Below the pieces are notes generated by a model. The model was given only the letters and a program-made list of their open reading frames with translations, made no database searches and was not told the DNA's origin. DNA of 64,000 nucleotides, from positions 17,339-81,338 of the forward strand of contig RZZX01000002.1 of assembly GCA_009929715.1 (NCBI GenBank), read 5' to 3'. Positions 9,546 through 17,310 of the stretch are shown here, in pieces (position 1 is the stretch's first letter; every line of letters starts with the position of its first letter). The DNA is from Bacteroidia bacterium. Lineage in GTDB: Bacteria; Bacteroidota; Bacteroidia; Bacteroidales; Bacteroidaceae. The position numbers and the translations under genes were made by a program.

Positions 9546-11576
9546 ATGATAACCATGAAAAGAAAAGCGTTGTTTTTTTGTTTGTGTCATGTGCTGACTG
9601 TTGTGTTTGCTCAGCGTCAGGATATTCTTTTAAATCATCAGTGGATGTTCCGGTTCTCACATCAGGTGGATGGGGCAACGAAGCGGGTGGATTTGCCTCA
9701 TACGTGGAATGCAACCGATGCTCTTTCCGGTAAGTTGGATTACAAACGGGGTATCGGTAATTATGAAAAGGAGTTGTTCGTTGCTCCCGAATGGAGGGGA
9801 AAAAGACTTTTTCTTCGTTTTGAAGGGGCAAATAGTGTCACGAATGTTTTTGTCAACCGTAAGCATGTTGGGGAACATCGTGGGGGGTATGCTGCTTTTG
9901 TCTTTGAAATCACGGACTTAGTGGAGTATGGAGCAAAGAATAAAGTACTGGTTCGAGTGAACAATGGCGAACAGCTTGATGTCATGCCTCTAGTGGGCGA
10001 TTTTAATTTTTATGGTGGTATTTATCGCGATGTACATTTGTTGGTCACTGATCGGACGTGTATTTCACCTCTTGATTATGCCTCTCCGGGTGTTTATTTA
10101 ACTCAGCAGCAGGTTAATGAAGATCAAGCCACAGTTGGGGTGGAGGTGGTTCTTTCTCATCACTCCAAAACCGAGGAGGTTGAACTTTCGGTCGATGTGT
10201 TTGAGGGGGTAAAGCGTGTTTGTAGCCAAGTAAAGATGGTGCAGTTGGCTCAAGAGGGTGAGGTGCGTGAAAAGTTAGTGCTTCATCTCTTGAAGCCACG
10301 CTTGTGGAACGGGCGTGAGGATCCGTTTTGCTATCGGACGGTTGTTTCAGTAAAACAGGCGGGAAAGGTGATTGATGTGGTGGAACAACCTTTGGGACTT
10401 CGGTGGTTTGCGGTTGATCCAGAAAAGGGTTTTTTCTTGAATGGTAATCATTTGCCACTGCATGGAGTTTGTCGGCATCAAGATAGAGCGGAGCTTGGAA
10501 ATGCTTTGCGACCGCAACACCATGTTGAGGATGTGGCACTGATTATGGAGATGGGGGCTAATGCTATCCGCTTGGCACACTATCCACAAGCAGCGTTGAT
10601 GTACGATGAGATGGACCGACGGGGAATTATCACTTGGGCGGAGATTCCGTTTGTTGGCCCGGGTGGGTATGCCGATAAGGGGTTTATTGACCAACCATCT
10701 TTCAGAGAGAATGGTCAATTGCAACTGATTGAGTTGATTCGTCAGAATTACAACCATCCTTCTATTCTCTTTTGGGGGTTGTTTAATGAGCTGAAAGAGG
10801 TGGGCGATAACCCTATCGACTTTGTGAAGGAGCTGAATGCTCTGGCTAAAAAGGAGGACCCTTATCGGCTAACTACAGCCGCTAGTAATCAGAGTGGTGA
10901 GCTTAACCGGATAACTGAGTGTATCGCTTGGAACCGTTACGACGGTTGGTACGGAAGTACGGTGAAGAGTTTGGCTGATTTTTTAGACGAGACGCATCGG
11001 ACTTATCCGTCGCTGAATATCGGGATTAGTGAGTATGGGGCAGGTGCAAGCATTTATCATCAGCAAGATTCTTTGAAACAACCGGTACCTAATAGCTGGT
11101 GGCATCCTGAGAATTGGCAGACCTATTATCACATGGAGAATTGGAAAATAGTGCATGATCGCCCGTTTGTTTGGGGAAGTTTTATCTGGAACATGTTCGA
11201 TTTTGGTGCAGCTCATCGGACGGAAGGAGATCGACCTGGAATAAATGACAAAGGGTTGGTAACGTTCGATCGAAAGATTAAGAAAGATGCATTCTATTTT
11301 TATAAAGCAAACTGGAATAAGAGGCATCCGATGGTCTATTTAGCCCAGAAACGGTGTGATAAGCGTTCAAAACCGCTTCAGGAGTTTATGGCGTTTAGTA
11401 CCGAAAAAGAGTTGGAGTTGATCGTGAATGGGGTGAACTATGGAAAATGCTCAACGGATAGGTATGCGACGGCATTATGGCGTGAGGTGCCTTTGAAAAA
11501 AGGGGCTAATCAGGTGTTGGTAGTTGCTACAAAAAATAGAAGTTTAACAGATCAAATGGTTGTTTATTATGACTAA
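9546..11576 (+). CDS. GH2-family glycoside hydrolase (beta-galactosidase/beta-glucuronidase type)
   Basis: This is a retaining beta-glycosidase, probably periplasmic (signal peptide ending near FAQ). Domain order is typical: jelly-roll sugar-binding domain (about 20-170), immunoglobulin-like domain (about 175-280), then a TIM barrel with CRHQDRAELG, the acid/base Glu in WGLFNELKE (about 414) and the nucleophile Glu in GISEYGAGAS (about 495), and a short C-terminal beta domain. At 676 aa it is shorter than LacZ but normal for the Bacteroides subgroups. Whether it acts on galactosides, glucuronides or other beta-linked sugars cannot be decided. The start may be 9546 or the ATG at 9555. The next gene overlaps its end by 8 nt. 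Confidence 0.9.
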   Translation: MITMKRKALFFCLCHVLTVVFAQRQDILLNHQWMFRFSHQVDGATKRVDLPHTWNATDALSGKLDYKRGIGNYEKELFVAPEWRGKRLFLRFEGANSVTNVFVNRKHVGEHRGGYAAFVFEITDLVEYGAKNKVLVRVNNGEQLDVMPLVGDFNFYGGIYRDVHLLVTDRTCISPLDYASPGVYLTQQQVNEDQATVGVEVVLSHHSKTEEVELSVDVFEGVKRVCSQVKMVQLAQEGEVREKLVLHLLKPRLWNGREDPFCYRTVVSVKQAGKVIDVVEQPLGLRWFAVDPEKGFFLNGNHLPLHGVCRHQDRAELGNALRPQHHVEDVALIMEMGANAIRLAHYPQAALMYDEMDRRGIITWAEIPFVGPGGYADKGFIDQPSFRENGQLQLIELIRQNYNHPSILFWGLFNELKEVGDNPIDFVKELNALAKKEDPYRLTTAASNQSGELNRITECIAWNRYDGWYGSTVKSLADFLDETHRTYPSLNIGISEYGAGASIYHQQDSLKQPVPNSWWHPENWQTYYHMENWKIVHDRPFVWGSFIWNMFDFGAAHRTEGDRPGINDKGLVTFDRKIKKDAFYFYKANWNKRHPMVYLAQKRCDKRSKPLQEFMAFSTEKELELIVNGVNYGKCSTDRYATALWREVPLKKGANQVLVVATKNRSLTDQMVVYYD

Positions 11577-12801
11577 GAGAGTTTATTTAGGATTATGGTT
11601 GGTTTGTAGTTTGGTGTGGAGCGGGATTTGCCGTGCCGAGACCGCTGTGGTGAAACGAACAGATCGGGCTGTTTGGGTGGAAACACTGGTGCGCATCGCT
11701 GATCCGGTGTTGACTCATTTGGCTCAAGAAACGTTGAAGGCCGAGATGCCCTATGAGTCGTTATCCACAAGTCGCAAACATTTTTCTTATCTGGAGGCGT
11801 TTGGACGGACTGTCTGTGGTATCGCACCCTGGCTTGAACTAGGTGCTGATGAGACTTGGGAAGGGCAGCTGCGCCGGAAGTATATTGAGCTAACAGTGAA
11901 GGGAATATCGAATGCTGTTAACCCGGATTCGCCCGATTACCTTGCCTTCGATGCCAAAACTCAGGCGCTGGTCGATGCAGCTTTTTTAGCAGAAGGATTG
12001 TTGCGTGCTCCTGTACAGCTTTGGGGGCGGTTGAACGAGCAAACGCAGTTGCGAGTCATTAAGGAGCTGAAACGAACTCGCACTATTAAGCCGAATGAGA
12101 GCAACTGGTTGTTGTTTACCTCGACTATCGAAGCGGCTTTGTTGGAATTTACAGGAACGTGTGATAAAGAACGCTTGCTTTATGGCGTGAAACGATTCCG
12201 TGACGATTGGTATTGTGGTGATGCGCAATATAGTGATGGTGAGAAGTTTCATGTGGATTATTATAATAGCTTTGTGATTCATCCGATGCTGACTGACGTG
12301 TTGCGAGTGATGCAAAAACACGGGATGGATGAAACCAACTTCCTGACAATTCAAAATAAGCGGTTGGGACGTCTAGCAGAACAGTTGGAACGCCTCATCT
12401 CTCCGGAAGGAACCTACCCAGTAGTGGGGCGATCGATCGTTTATCGCACAGGTGTTTTTCATGCTCTCGGACAAGCTGCTTTGTTGCACCAATTGCCCTC
12501 TGATATTGCGCCTTCACAAGTTCGTTCTGCGCTGACAAGCGTCATAAAGAGGCAGTTCGGAGGAAAACGCAATGCCAACTTTGATGCCAAAGGGTGGCTT
12601 ACGGTTGGCTTCAATGGACATCAGTTGGGCTTATCTGAAGCTTATATTAATACCGGAAGTACTTATCTCTGCTTGGCGGTCTTTTTACCTCTAGGCTTAC
12701 CGGAAGAAGATCTTTTCTGGAAAGCCCCTTTTACACCTTGGACCACGTTGAAGGCTTGGGAGGGTGGAACGGTTAAAGCCGATCGAGCACTGTCGGATTA
12801 A
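11569..12801 (+). CDS. DUF2264-domain protein, probable glycan-active enzyme of the PUL
   Basis: About 410 aa with a signal peptide (VYLGLWLVCSLVWSG...). The body matches the DUF2264 family (YLEAFGRTVCGIAPWLELG; DAFLAEGLLRAP; YSDGEKFHVDYYNSFVIHPM), an alpha/alpha-toroid-like fold often found in polysaccharide utilization loci beside uronic-acid-processing enzymes. Catalytic function is not established as far as I know. ATG 11569 overlaps the GH2 stop by 8 nt, so the two are translationally coupled. An upstream TTG at 11560 is possible but less likely. It is the last gene of the locus. Confidence 0.8.
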   Translation: MTKRVYLGLWLVCSLVWSGICRAETAVVKRTDRAVWVETLVRIADPVLTHLAQETLKAEMPYESLSTSRKHFSYLEAFGRTVCGIAPWLELGADETWEGQLRRKYIELTVKGISNAVNPDSPDYLAFDAKTQALVDAAFLAEGLLRAPVQLWGRLNEQTQLRVIKELKRTRTIKPNESNWLLFTSTIEAALLEFTGTCDKERLLYGVKRFRDDWYCGDAQYSDGEKFHVDYYNSFVIHPMLTDVLRVMQKHGMDETNFLTIQNKRLGRLAEQLERLISPEGTYPVVGRSIVYRTGVFHALGQAALLHQLPSDIAPSQVRSALTSVIKRQFGGKRNANFDAKGWLTVGFNGHQLGLSEAYINTGSTYLCLAVFLPLGLPEEDLFWKAPFTPWTTLKAWEGGTVKADRALSD

Positions 12802-12963
12802 TTGATATGACGCTTTTTTAGAACAGACAGATCGACTCCTATTTGCCTGGATCAGCAGTTTGTCGTTGGTTGGAATAAACACTTTTTTGCTTTTTCCTTC
12901 ATCAATCTCTCTCTTTTTTGTATAAAAAAACATTGATTAATTGGTTAATTCCATACGAATAAG

Positions 12964-12971
12964 TAACTTTG
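12964..12971 (+). promoter_or_regulatory. -7 box TAACTTTG for bamD operon
   Basis: Matches the Bacteroides sigma consensus TAnnTTTG, with a TTGG near the -33 position (about 12941) and the bamD ATG 18 nt downstream. Confidence 0.75.
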
Positions 12972-12989
12972 CGCATTATTTAAAGAAGA

Positions 12990-13793
12990 ATGAAGAAAAA
13001 CATCGTTATAACATTGCTTTTTGCTGCGACTTTATCCTCTTGTGGAGAGTATAATAAATTGTTGAAGAGCACCGATTATGAATACAAGTACGAAGCTGCG
13101 AAGAACTACTTTGCTAAAGGGCAGTATACCAAGGCTTCTACGTTGCTGAATGATCTGATAACTATTTTAAAAGGTACTGATAAAGCGGAGGAATCGCTTT
13201 ATATGTTAGGAATGAGCTATTATAATCAGAAGGATTATACCACTGCTGCTCAAACCTTTATGACCTATTATAATACTTATCCACGAGGTACTTTCTCTGA
13301 ATTGGCACGTTTCCATGCAGGAAAAGCGCTCTATTTAGATACGCCTGAGCCACGTTTGGATCAGACGAGCACGTACCAAGCGATACAACAGCTGCAAATG
13401 TTTATGGAGTATTGTCCTACTAGCTCTAAAAAGCAGGAAGCACAAAAGATGATTTTCGATTTGCAGGATAAACTGGTATTGAAAGAACTTTATTCGGCGC
13501 GGTTATATTATAATTTAGGAAATTATATGGGTAATAACTTTGAGTCTTGTGTGATAACAGCTCAGAATGCTTTGAAGGATTACCCTTATACCGAATACCG
13601 CGAAGAGCTCTCTATCTTGATTCTACGTGCTAAGTACAGCATGGCTGTTTATAGTGTGGTAGATAAAAAGGCAGAGCGTTATCGCGATACGATTGATGAG
13701 TTTTATGCTTTTAAAAATGAGTTTCCTGAAAGTAAATACTTAAGAGAAGCCGAAAAATTATTCAATCAATCAAAGAGTGTCATTAAAGATTAA
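12990..13793 (+). CDS. bamD: Outer membrane protein assembly factor BamD
   Basis: This lipoprotein of the BAM complex inserts beta-barrel proteins in the outer membrane. The signal peptide ends at a lipobox (LSSC, Cys about residue 18), followed by TPR-like repeats (EAAKNYFAKGQYTKASTLLND; AEESLYMLGMSYYNQKDYTTAAQTF) and FVKNEFPESKYLREAE-like terminal repeats. Length is 267 aa, as expected. It lies 14 nt before rpoZ, and bamD-rpoZ-DUF4293 is a usual Bacteroides order, which supports the call. Own promoter at 12964. Confidence 0.93.
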   Translation: MKKNIVITLLFAATLSSCGEYNKLLKSTDYEYKYEAAKNYFAKGQYTKASTLLNDLITILKGTDKAEESLYMLGMSYYNQKDYTTAAQTFMTYYNTYPRGTFSELARFHAGKALYLDTPEPRLDQTSTYQAIQQLQMFMEYCPTSSKKQEAQKMIFDLQDKLVLKELYSARLYYNLGNYMGNNFESCVITAQNALKDYPYTEYREELSILILRAKYSMAVYSVVDKKAERYRDTIDEFYAFKNEFPESKYLREAEKLFNQSKSVIKD

Positions 13794-13807
13794 ATTTAAA
13801 TAGATTT

Positions 13808-14143
13808 ATGGATTACAAAAAAACAAATGCTCCTACTACTACTGTAACGCGTGACATGATGGAATTGTGTTCTGATACAGGTAATGTTTATGAAACAATT
13901 TCCATTATCGGTAAACGTGCCAATCAGATCAGTGTGGAAATCAAAAGTGACTTGTCAAAGAAGTTGGCAGAGTTTGCTTCTTATAACGATAACTTAGAAG
14001 AAGTGTTTGAAAATAGAGAGCAAATAGAGATTTCTCGCTATTATGAAAAATTGCCTAAACCTGATTTGATCGCTACACAAGAATATCTTGAGGGTAAGGT
14101 TTATTACAGAAATCCTGCTAAAGAAAAAGAAAAATTGCAGTAA
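13808..14143 (+). CDS. rpoZ: RNA polymerase omega subunit, Bacteroidetes type
   Basis: 111 aa, of the Rpb6/omega type found in Bacteroidetes. It assists folding and assembly of the beta' subunit. The segment TGNVYETISIIGKRANQIS corresponds to the conserved omega core, followed by an acidic linker and YYEKLPKPDLIATQEYLEGK. It lies directly after bamD and shares that operon. The assignment depends on both sequence pattern and context. Confidence 0.85.
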   Translation: MDYKKTNAPTTTVTRDMMELCSDTGNVYETISIIGKRANQISVEIKSDLSKKLAEFASYNDNLEEVFENREQIEISRYYEKLPKPDLIATQEYLEGKVYYRNPAKEKEKLQ

Positions 14144-14168
14144 TATTACTGCTGCAAAAGATAGGTAG

Positions 14169-14222
14169 ATAGTCAAGTGATATGTCGGGAGAGTATACTG
14201 CCGAATCTTATTACTTGACTAT
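14169..14222 (+). terminator. Hairpin between rpoZ and the DUF4293 gene
   Basis: ATAGTCAAGT at 14169-14178 pairs with ACTTGACTAT at 14213-14222, extendable to about 14 bp, with a long loop and a weak T-rich tail. Probably a partial terminator or processing site. Confidence 0.5.
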
Positions 14223-14255
14223 TATTGTTTAACTAAATGACTATTTAAAACAACT

Positions 14256-14699
14256 ATGATTCAACGTATTCAATCCGTTTATTTACTTTTAGTGACTGCT
14301 TTGCTTATTGTTGCCGTGTGTTTACCTATGGGAACATTTATGGATGCTATGGGACCACACGCGTTTAAGGCAAGTGGAGTTGATGTGAACGGAACTTTTC
14401 AGTCCACTTGGGGATTGTTAGGATTGCTTTTATTGAGTGCTATGGTGGCATTTGCTACTATTTTCCTTTTTAAAAATCGCATACTTCAAATTCGTCTGTC
14501 AGTTTTCAATTCTTTGGTGTTGATAGGCTTTTATCTGGCTTTTGTGGTCTTTTATTTTAAATTAAAGACCGATGTCAACACGTTTAAAATGAATTGGTCG
14601 CTTTGTTTGCCTTTGATTGCTGTTATTTTAAACTATCTTGCTATTCGTGCTATCGGACGGGATGAGGTGATGGTAAAGGCAACTGATCGATTAAGATAA
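14256..14699 (+). CDS. DUF4293 family inner-membrane protein
   Basis: 147 aa with four predicted membrane helices (starting at about residues 7, 48, 75 and 105) and short loops. The N-terminus MIQRIQSVYLLL and its place after bamD-rpoZ match the DUF4293 family of Bacteroidetes, whose function is unknown. No catalytic motif is visible. It is followed by a strong terminator. Confidence 0.85.
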   Translation: MIQRIQSVYLLLVTALLIVAVCLPMGTFMDAMGPHAFKASGVDVNGTFQSTWGLLGLLLLSAMVAFATIFLFKNRILQIRLSVFNSLVLIGFYLAFVVFYFKLKTDVNTFKMNWSLCLPLIAVILNYLAIRAIGRDEVMVKATDRLR

Positions 14700-14753
14700 A
14701 ATTGTAATGGTCTAGAAGCAGCTTTTCTTGAGCTGTTTGGGCTTGAATATAGG

Positions 14754-14804
14754 TCGTTTACTTATGGTGTTACAGCTGTTTCCCATAAGTAAACGATTTT
14801 TTTT
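14754..14804 (+). terminator. Rho-independent terminator after the DUF4293 gene
   Basis: Perfect 14-bp stem TCGTTTACTTATGG/CCATAAGTAAACGA followed by eight T residues. It closes the bamD operon. Confidence 0.9.
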
Positions 14805-14891
14805 GGGCTTTAATGACTTCTTTCTTGCAAATAAATGAGAAAGACTTCGCTTGTTTTGGTTTGACTTTCCTGAAGTTTCTTTGAAAATCCG

Positions 14892-14899
14892 TATCTTTG
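14892..14899 (+). promoter_or_regulatory. -7 box TATCTTTG immediately before yigZ start
   Basis: A consensus TAnnTTTG box ends only 5 nt before the ATG at 14905. Transcription would start at or next to the start codon, so the mRNA is predicted to be leaderless or nearly so. This also rules out the in-frame upstream start at 14851. Confidence 0.65.
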
Positions 14900-14904
14900 C
14901 ACGT

Positions 14905-15510
14905 ATGAGTGAAGAAGATAGTTATAAAACCATTGCCGAACCGGCTGAAGCCATTTATACGGAGAAGCGGAGTAAGTTTTTGGCTTTTGCTTTGCCTGTA
15001 CGCTCTGTCGAGGAGATTAAGGGACACTTGGATACTTTTCAGAAGAAGTATTACGATGCTCGTCACGTTTGTTATGCTTATATGCTTGGAGCCGAGCGAA
15101 CAGATTTTCGGGCAAATGATAATGGAGAGCCTTCTGGAACAGCCGGACGTCCTATTTTGGGTCAGATTAACTCGAATGAGCTAACGGATATTTTGGTCAT
15201 TGTGGTGCGTTATTTTGGTGGAATCAAATTAGGAACGAGTGGTTTGATTGTAGCCTATAAAGCAGCAGCGGCTGAAGCACTTGCTGCTGCTCAAGTCATA
15301 GAGAAGACTGTAGATGATGAACTCTCTATCATGTTTGAATACCCTTTTATGAACGATGTTATGCGCATCGTCAAAGAGGAAGAACCTGAAATAGTCTCTC
15401 AATCGTATGAGACGAATTGCTGCATGACTTTACGGATTCGGCGGATGCTTATGCCTAAACTTCGTGCACGTTTAGAGAAGGTAGAGACTATTCAGTTTGT
15501 AGAAGATTAA
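14905..15510 (+). CDS. IMPACT/YigZ family protein
   Basis: About 201 aa. The N-terminal domain shows the UPF0029/IMPACT signature (YTEKRSKFLAFALPV; YYDARHVCYAYMLG; NDNGEPSGTAGRPIL; VIVVRYFGGIKLGTSGL), followed by a DUF1949-like C-terminal ferredoxin-fold domain. Homologues have been linked to translation-stress control, but the bacterial role is poorly defined. I chose ATG 14905 because the promoter box lies just upstream and residues before it do not resemble the family. It is followed 28 nt later by the HpaII-like gene, possibly co-transcribed. Confidence 0.88.
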   Translation: MSEEDSYKTIAEPAEAIYTEKRSKFLAFALPVRSVEEIKGHLDTFQKKYYDARHVCYAYMLGAERTDFRANDNGEPSGTAGRPILGQINSNELTDILVIVVRYFGGIKLGTSGLIVAYKAAAAEALAAAQVIEKTVDDELSIMFEYPFMNDVMRIVKEEEPEIVSQSYETNCCMTLRIRRMLMPKLRARLEKVETIQFVED

Positions 15511-15538
15511 TTTCGTATAAAACCTAATATATTATTTT

Positions 15539-16624
15539 ATGGCATTTGAAGCTACTAAAAGAGAATGGAGTGAAATTTATTGCTTTTTTCGTTTGTTGTC
15601 CGAGGGGAGAGTGGTTATGGGAACCACCAAAGGAGGAAAAGGTGAGAGCTATCGACCGATAGCGATGATTCAACGGGAGGAACATGACGGAACTCGTTGC
15701 TATTATATTGAAGAGGATTCTATCCGCATTGAAGGAGAGCAAATCAGCAAACAAGTTTTACGTGAAGATTTTGCTGTGGTAGCCGATTTGATTCTGGAAG
15801 CTGTTAAAAACTCTTCAGAATATGAGGTGACTTCACCGGAGGCTGTAGAGGCTTTCTTGGATGAGATTGCTATTTTTGATTTGGAAGCTAAAACAACTGA
15901 TCGAACAGACTTTTCGGTTGCTTTTTATCATTCTCAAGCACCGCTTCAAGGACTTTGTGTCCGGTCGCGTTTGGCTGCTATGAATCCACTGCTTGATGGT
16001 GGTCGTGCAGCTAATATTAAGTTGGAACAGACTGGAGTGAAGTTTGCTGTACCCACAGTGAATAAAGTTAATGCTTTGCCGGAGTCGGCCGAAGAGGTTG
16101 CTGAACGTATGTTGATGATCGAACGTTTGGGTGGCGTTTTGAAATATTCGGATGTAGCCGACCGTGTGTTTCGCTCTAATCTATTGATGATTGATTTACA
16201 TTTTCCTCGTCTGCTGACGGAGATGGTGCGTACGATGCACTTAGATGGTCTTTCGCGTGTCAGTGAGCTGACTGAATTGATGAAGCAGGTTAATCCTTTA
16301 AAGATCAAAGATGAGCTAATAACAAAACATGGTTATTATGAGTTTAAGATGAAGCAGTTTCTGATGGCATTGGCTTTAGGAATGCGTCCTGCTAAAATCT
16401 ATAATGGCACTGATTCCGCTATCACTGGGCTGTTGTTGGTCGATGGGAGTGGGGATGTCTATTGCTACCATGTTTCTGAAAGAGAGGTCTTTGAGAATTT
16501 CTTATATCTAAATACGCGTTTTGAAAAAGGGTCTGTCGATAAAGATAAGTATGGCTTTTTGGAAAGAGAGAACGGCGTGTATTATTTTAAATTGAATATT
16601 AAAATCGGGCTACTAAAGCGCTAA
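15539..16624 (+). CDS. HpaII-family restriction endonuclease homologue, solitary
   Basis: 361 aa. The pattern fits the HpaII endonuclease family along its full length: REWSEIYCFFRLL near the N-terminus; LEAKTTDRTDFSVAF followed by GLCVRSRLAAMNPLLDGG in the nuclease core (about 115-155); IERLGGVLKYSD; and a C-terminal ALGMRPAKIYNG, GDVYCYHVSEREVFENFL, KLNIKIG. As I recall the family, the core reads D...GFSIKS; here the acidic residue (Asp about 124) is kept but the Lys position is Arg about 142 (CVRS). No methyltransferase or Vsr gene is near; flanks are yigZ and a nitroreductase. It may be an inactive or repurposed nuclease. Family call fairly confident; activity unknown. Confidence 0.75.
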   Translation: MAFEATKREWSEIYCFFRLLSEGRVVMGTTKGGKGESYRPIAMIQREEHDGTRCYYIEEDSIRIEGEQISKQVLREDFAVVADLILEAVKNSSEYEVTSPEAVEAFLDEIAIFDLEAKTTDRTDFSVAFYHSQAPLQGLCVRSRLAAMNPLLDGGRAANIKLEQTGVKFAVPTVNKVNALPESAEEVAERMLMIERLGGVLKYSDVADRVFRSNLLMIDLHFPRLLTEMVRTMHLDGLSRVSELTELMKQVNPLKIKDELITKHGYYEFKMKQFLMALALGMRPAKIYNGTDSAITGLLLVDGSGDVYCYHVSEREVFENFLYLNTRFEKGSVDKDKYGFLERENGVYYFKLNIKIGLLKR

Positions 16625-16637
16625 ATACTGCTGGATT

Positions 16638-17201
16638 ATGACTGAATTGCTACATCTAATTAAATCGCGTCGGAGTGTGCGGAAATATACCGGGCAACAA
16701 ATTAGTGAGAAGGATTTATTGGCTATTCTTGAAGCAGCAACACAAGCTCCTAGTGGTATGAATTATCAGACGTGGCATTTTACTGCGATTCAGAATCCGG
16801 ATATTTTGGTGGAACTCAATAATCGGATTAAACAAGCGTTTGGACGAACGGATCAGCCGCAACTTCAGGAACGTTCGAAAAGTACAACTTATTGTTGTTA
16901 CTACCATGCACCAACGTTGGTGATTGTGTCGAATGAGCCGACGCAATGGTGGGCAGGGATGGATTGTGCTTGTGCCATCGAAAACATGTTTTTGGCTGCA
17001 CAGGCATTAGGTTTGGGGTCTTGCTGGGTCAATCAGCTTGGTACCACGCATCAAGATCCCGAAGTTAGAGCCTTGCTCAATTCGCTTGGAGTTCCTCCCA
17101 GTCATCATGTTTATGGCTGTGTAGCATTGGGTTATCCGGACTTGTCTGTTCCTATGAAAGAAAAGGCGTTGAACCCTAACACTTATACCATTATCAAATA
17201 A
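16638..17201 (+). CDS. Nitroreductase family protein (FMN oxidoreductase)
   Basis: 187 aa flavoprotein. The opening SRRSVRKYTGQQISEKDLL, followed by ATQAPSGMNYQTWHF, contains the FMN-binding segments of the NfsA/FRP family, and AIENMFLAAQALGLGSCWV plus GCVALGYPD are the later FMN/dimer motifs. It probably reduces quinones or nitroaromatics with NAD(P)H; substrate unknown. It starts 13 nt after the HpaII-like gene and ends at a strong terminator, so the two genes probably share a transcript. Confidence 0.9.
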   Translation: MTELLHLIKSRRSVRKYTGQQISEKDLLAILEAATQAPSGMNYQTWHFTAIQNPDILVELNNRIKQAFGRTDQPQLQERSKSTTYCCYYHAPTLVIVSNEPTQWWAGMDCACAIENMFLAAQALGLGSCWVNQLGTTHQDPEVRALLNSLGVPPSHHVYGCVALGYPDLSVPMKEKALNPNTYTIIK

Positions 17202-17221
17202 GATAAAAAGTACTTTTCTAA

Positions 17222-17266
17222 AAATAAAGGCAACTTATTCCAAGTGGATTAGTTGCCTTTATTTTT
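17222..17266. terminator. Bidirectional terminator between nitroreductase and gcvP
   Basis: Perfect 14-bp stem AAATAAAGGCAACT/AGTTGCCTTTATTT with a 15-nt loop and T/A-rich flanks on both sides. It lies between convergent genes. Confidence 0.85.
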
Positions 17267-17310
17267 AGTTATGAATGTCAAACACGTTTTTAAGTCAGCG
17301 TGTCCTTCAT

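Noticed and set aside
14704..14716. 13-nt match (TAATGGTCTAGAA) to the non-coding element, possible third copy
   Set aside because: Flanking sequence does not align with either copy; a 13-nt match is expected by chance in 64 kb.
14851..14904. N-terminal extension of the YigZ protein
   Set aside because: It would span the -7 promoter box and does not resemble family N-termini.
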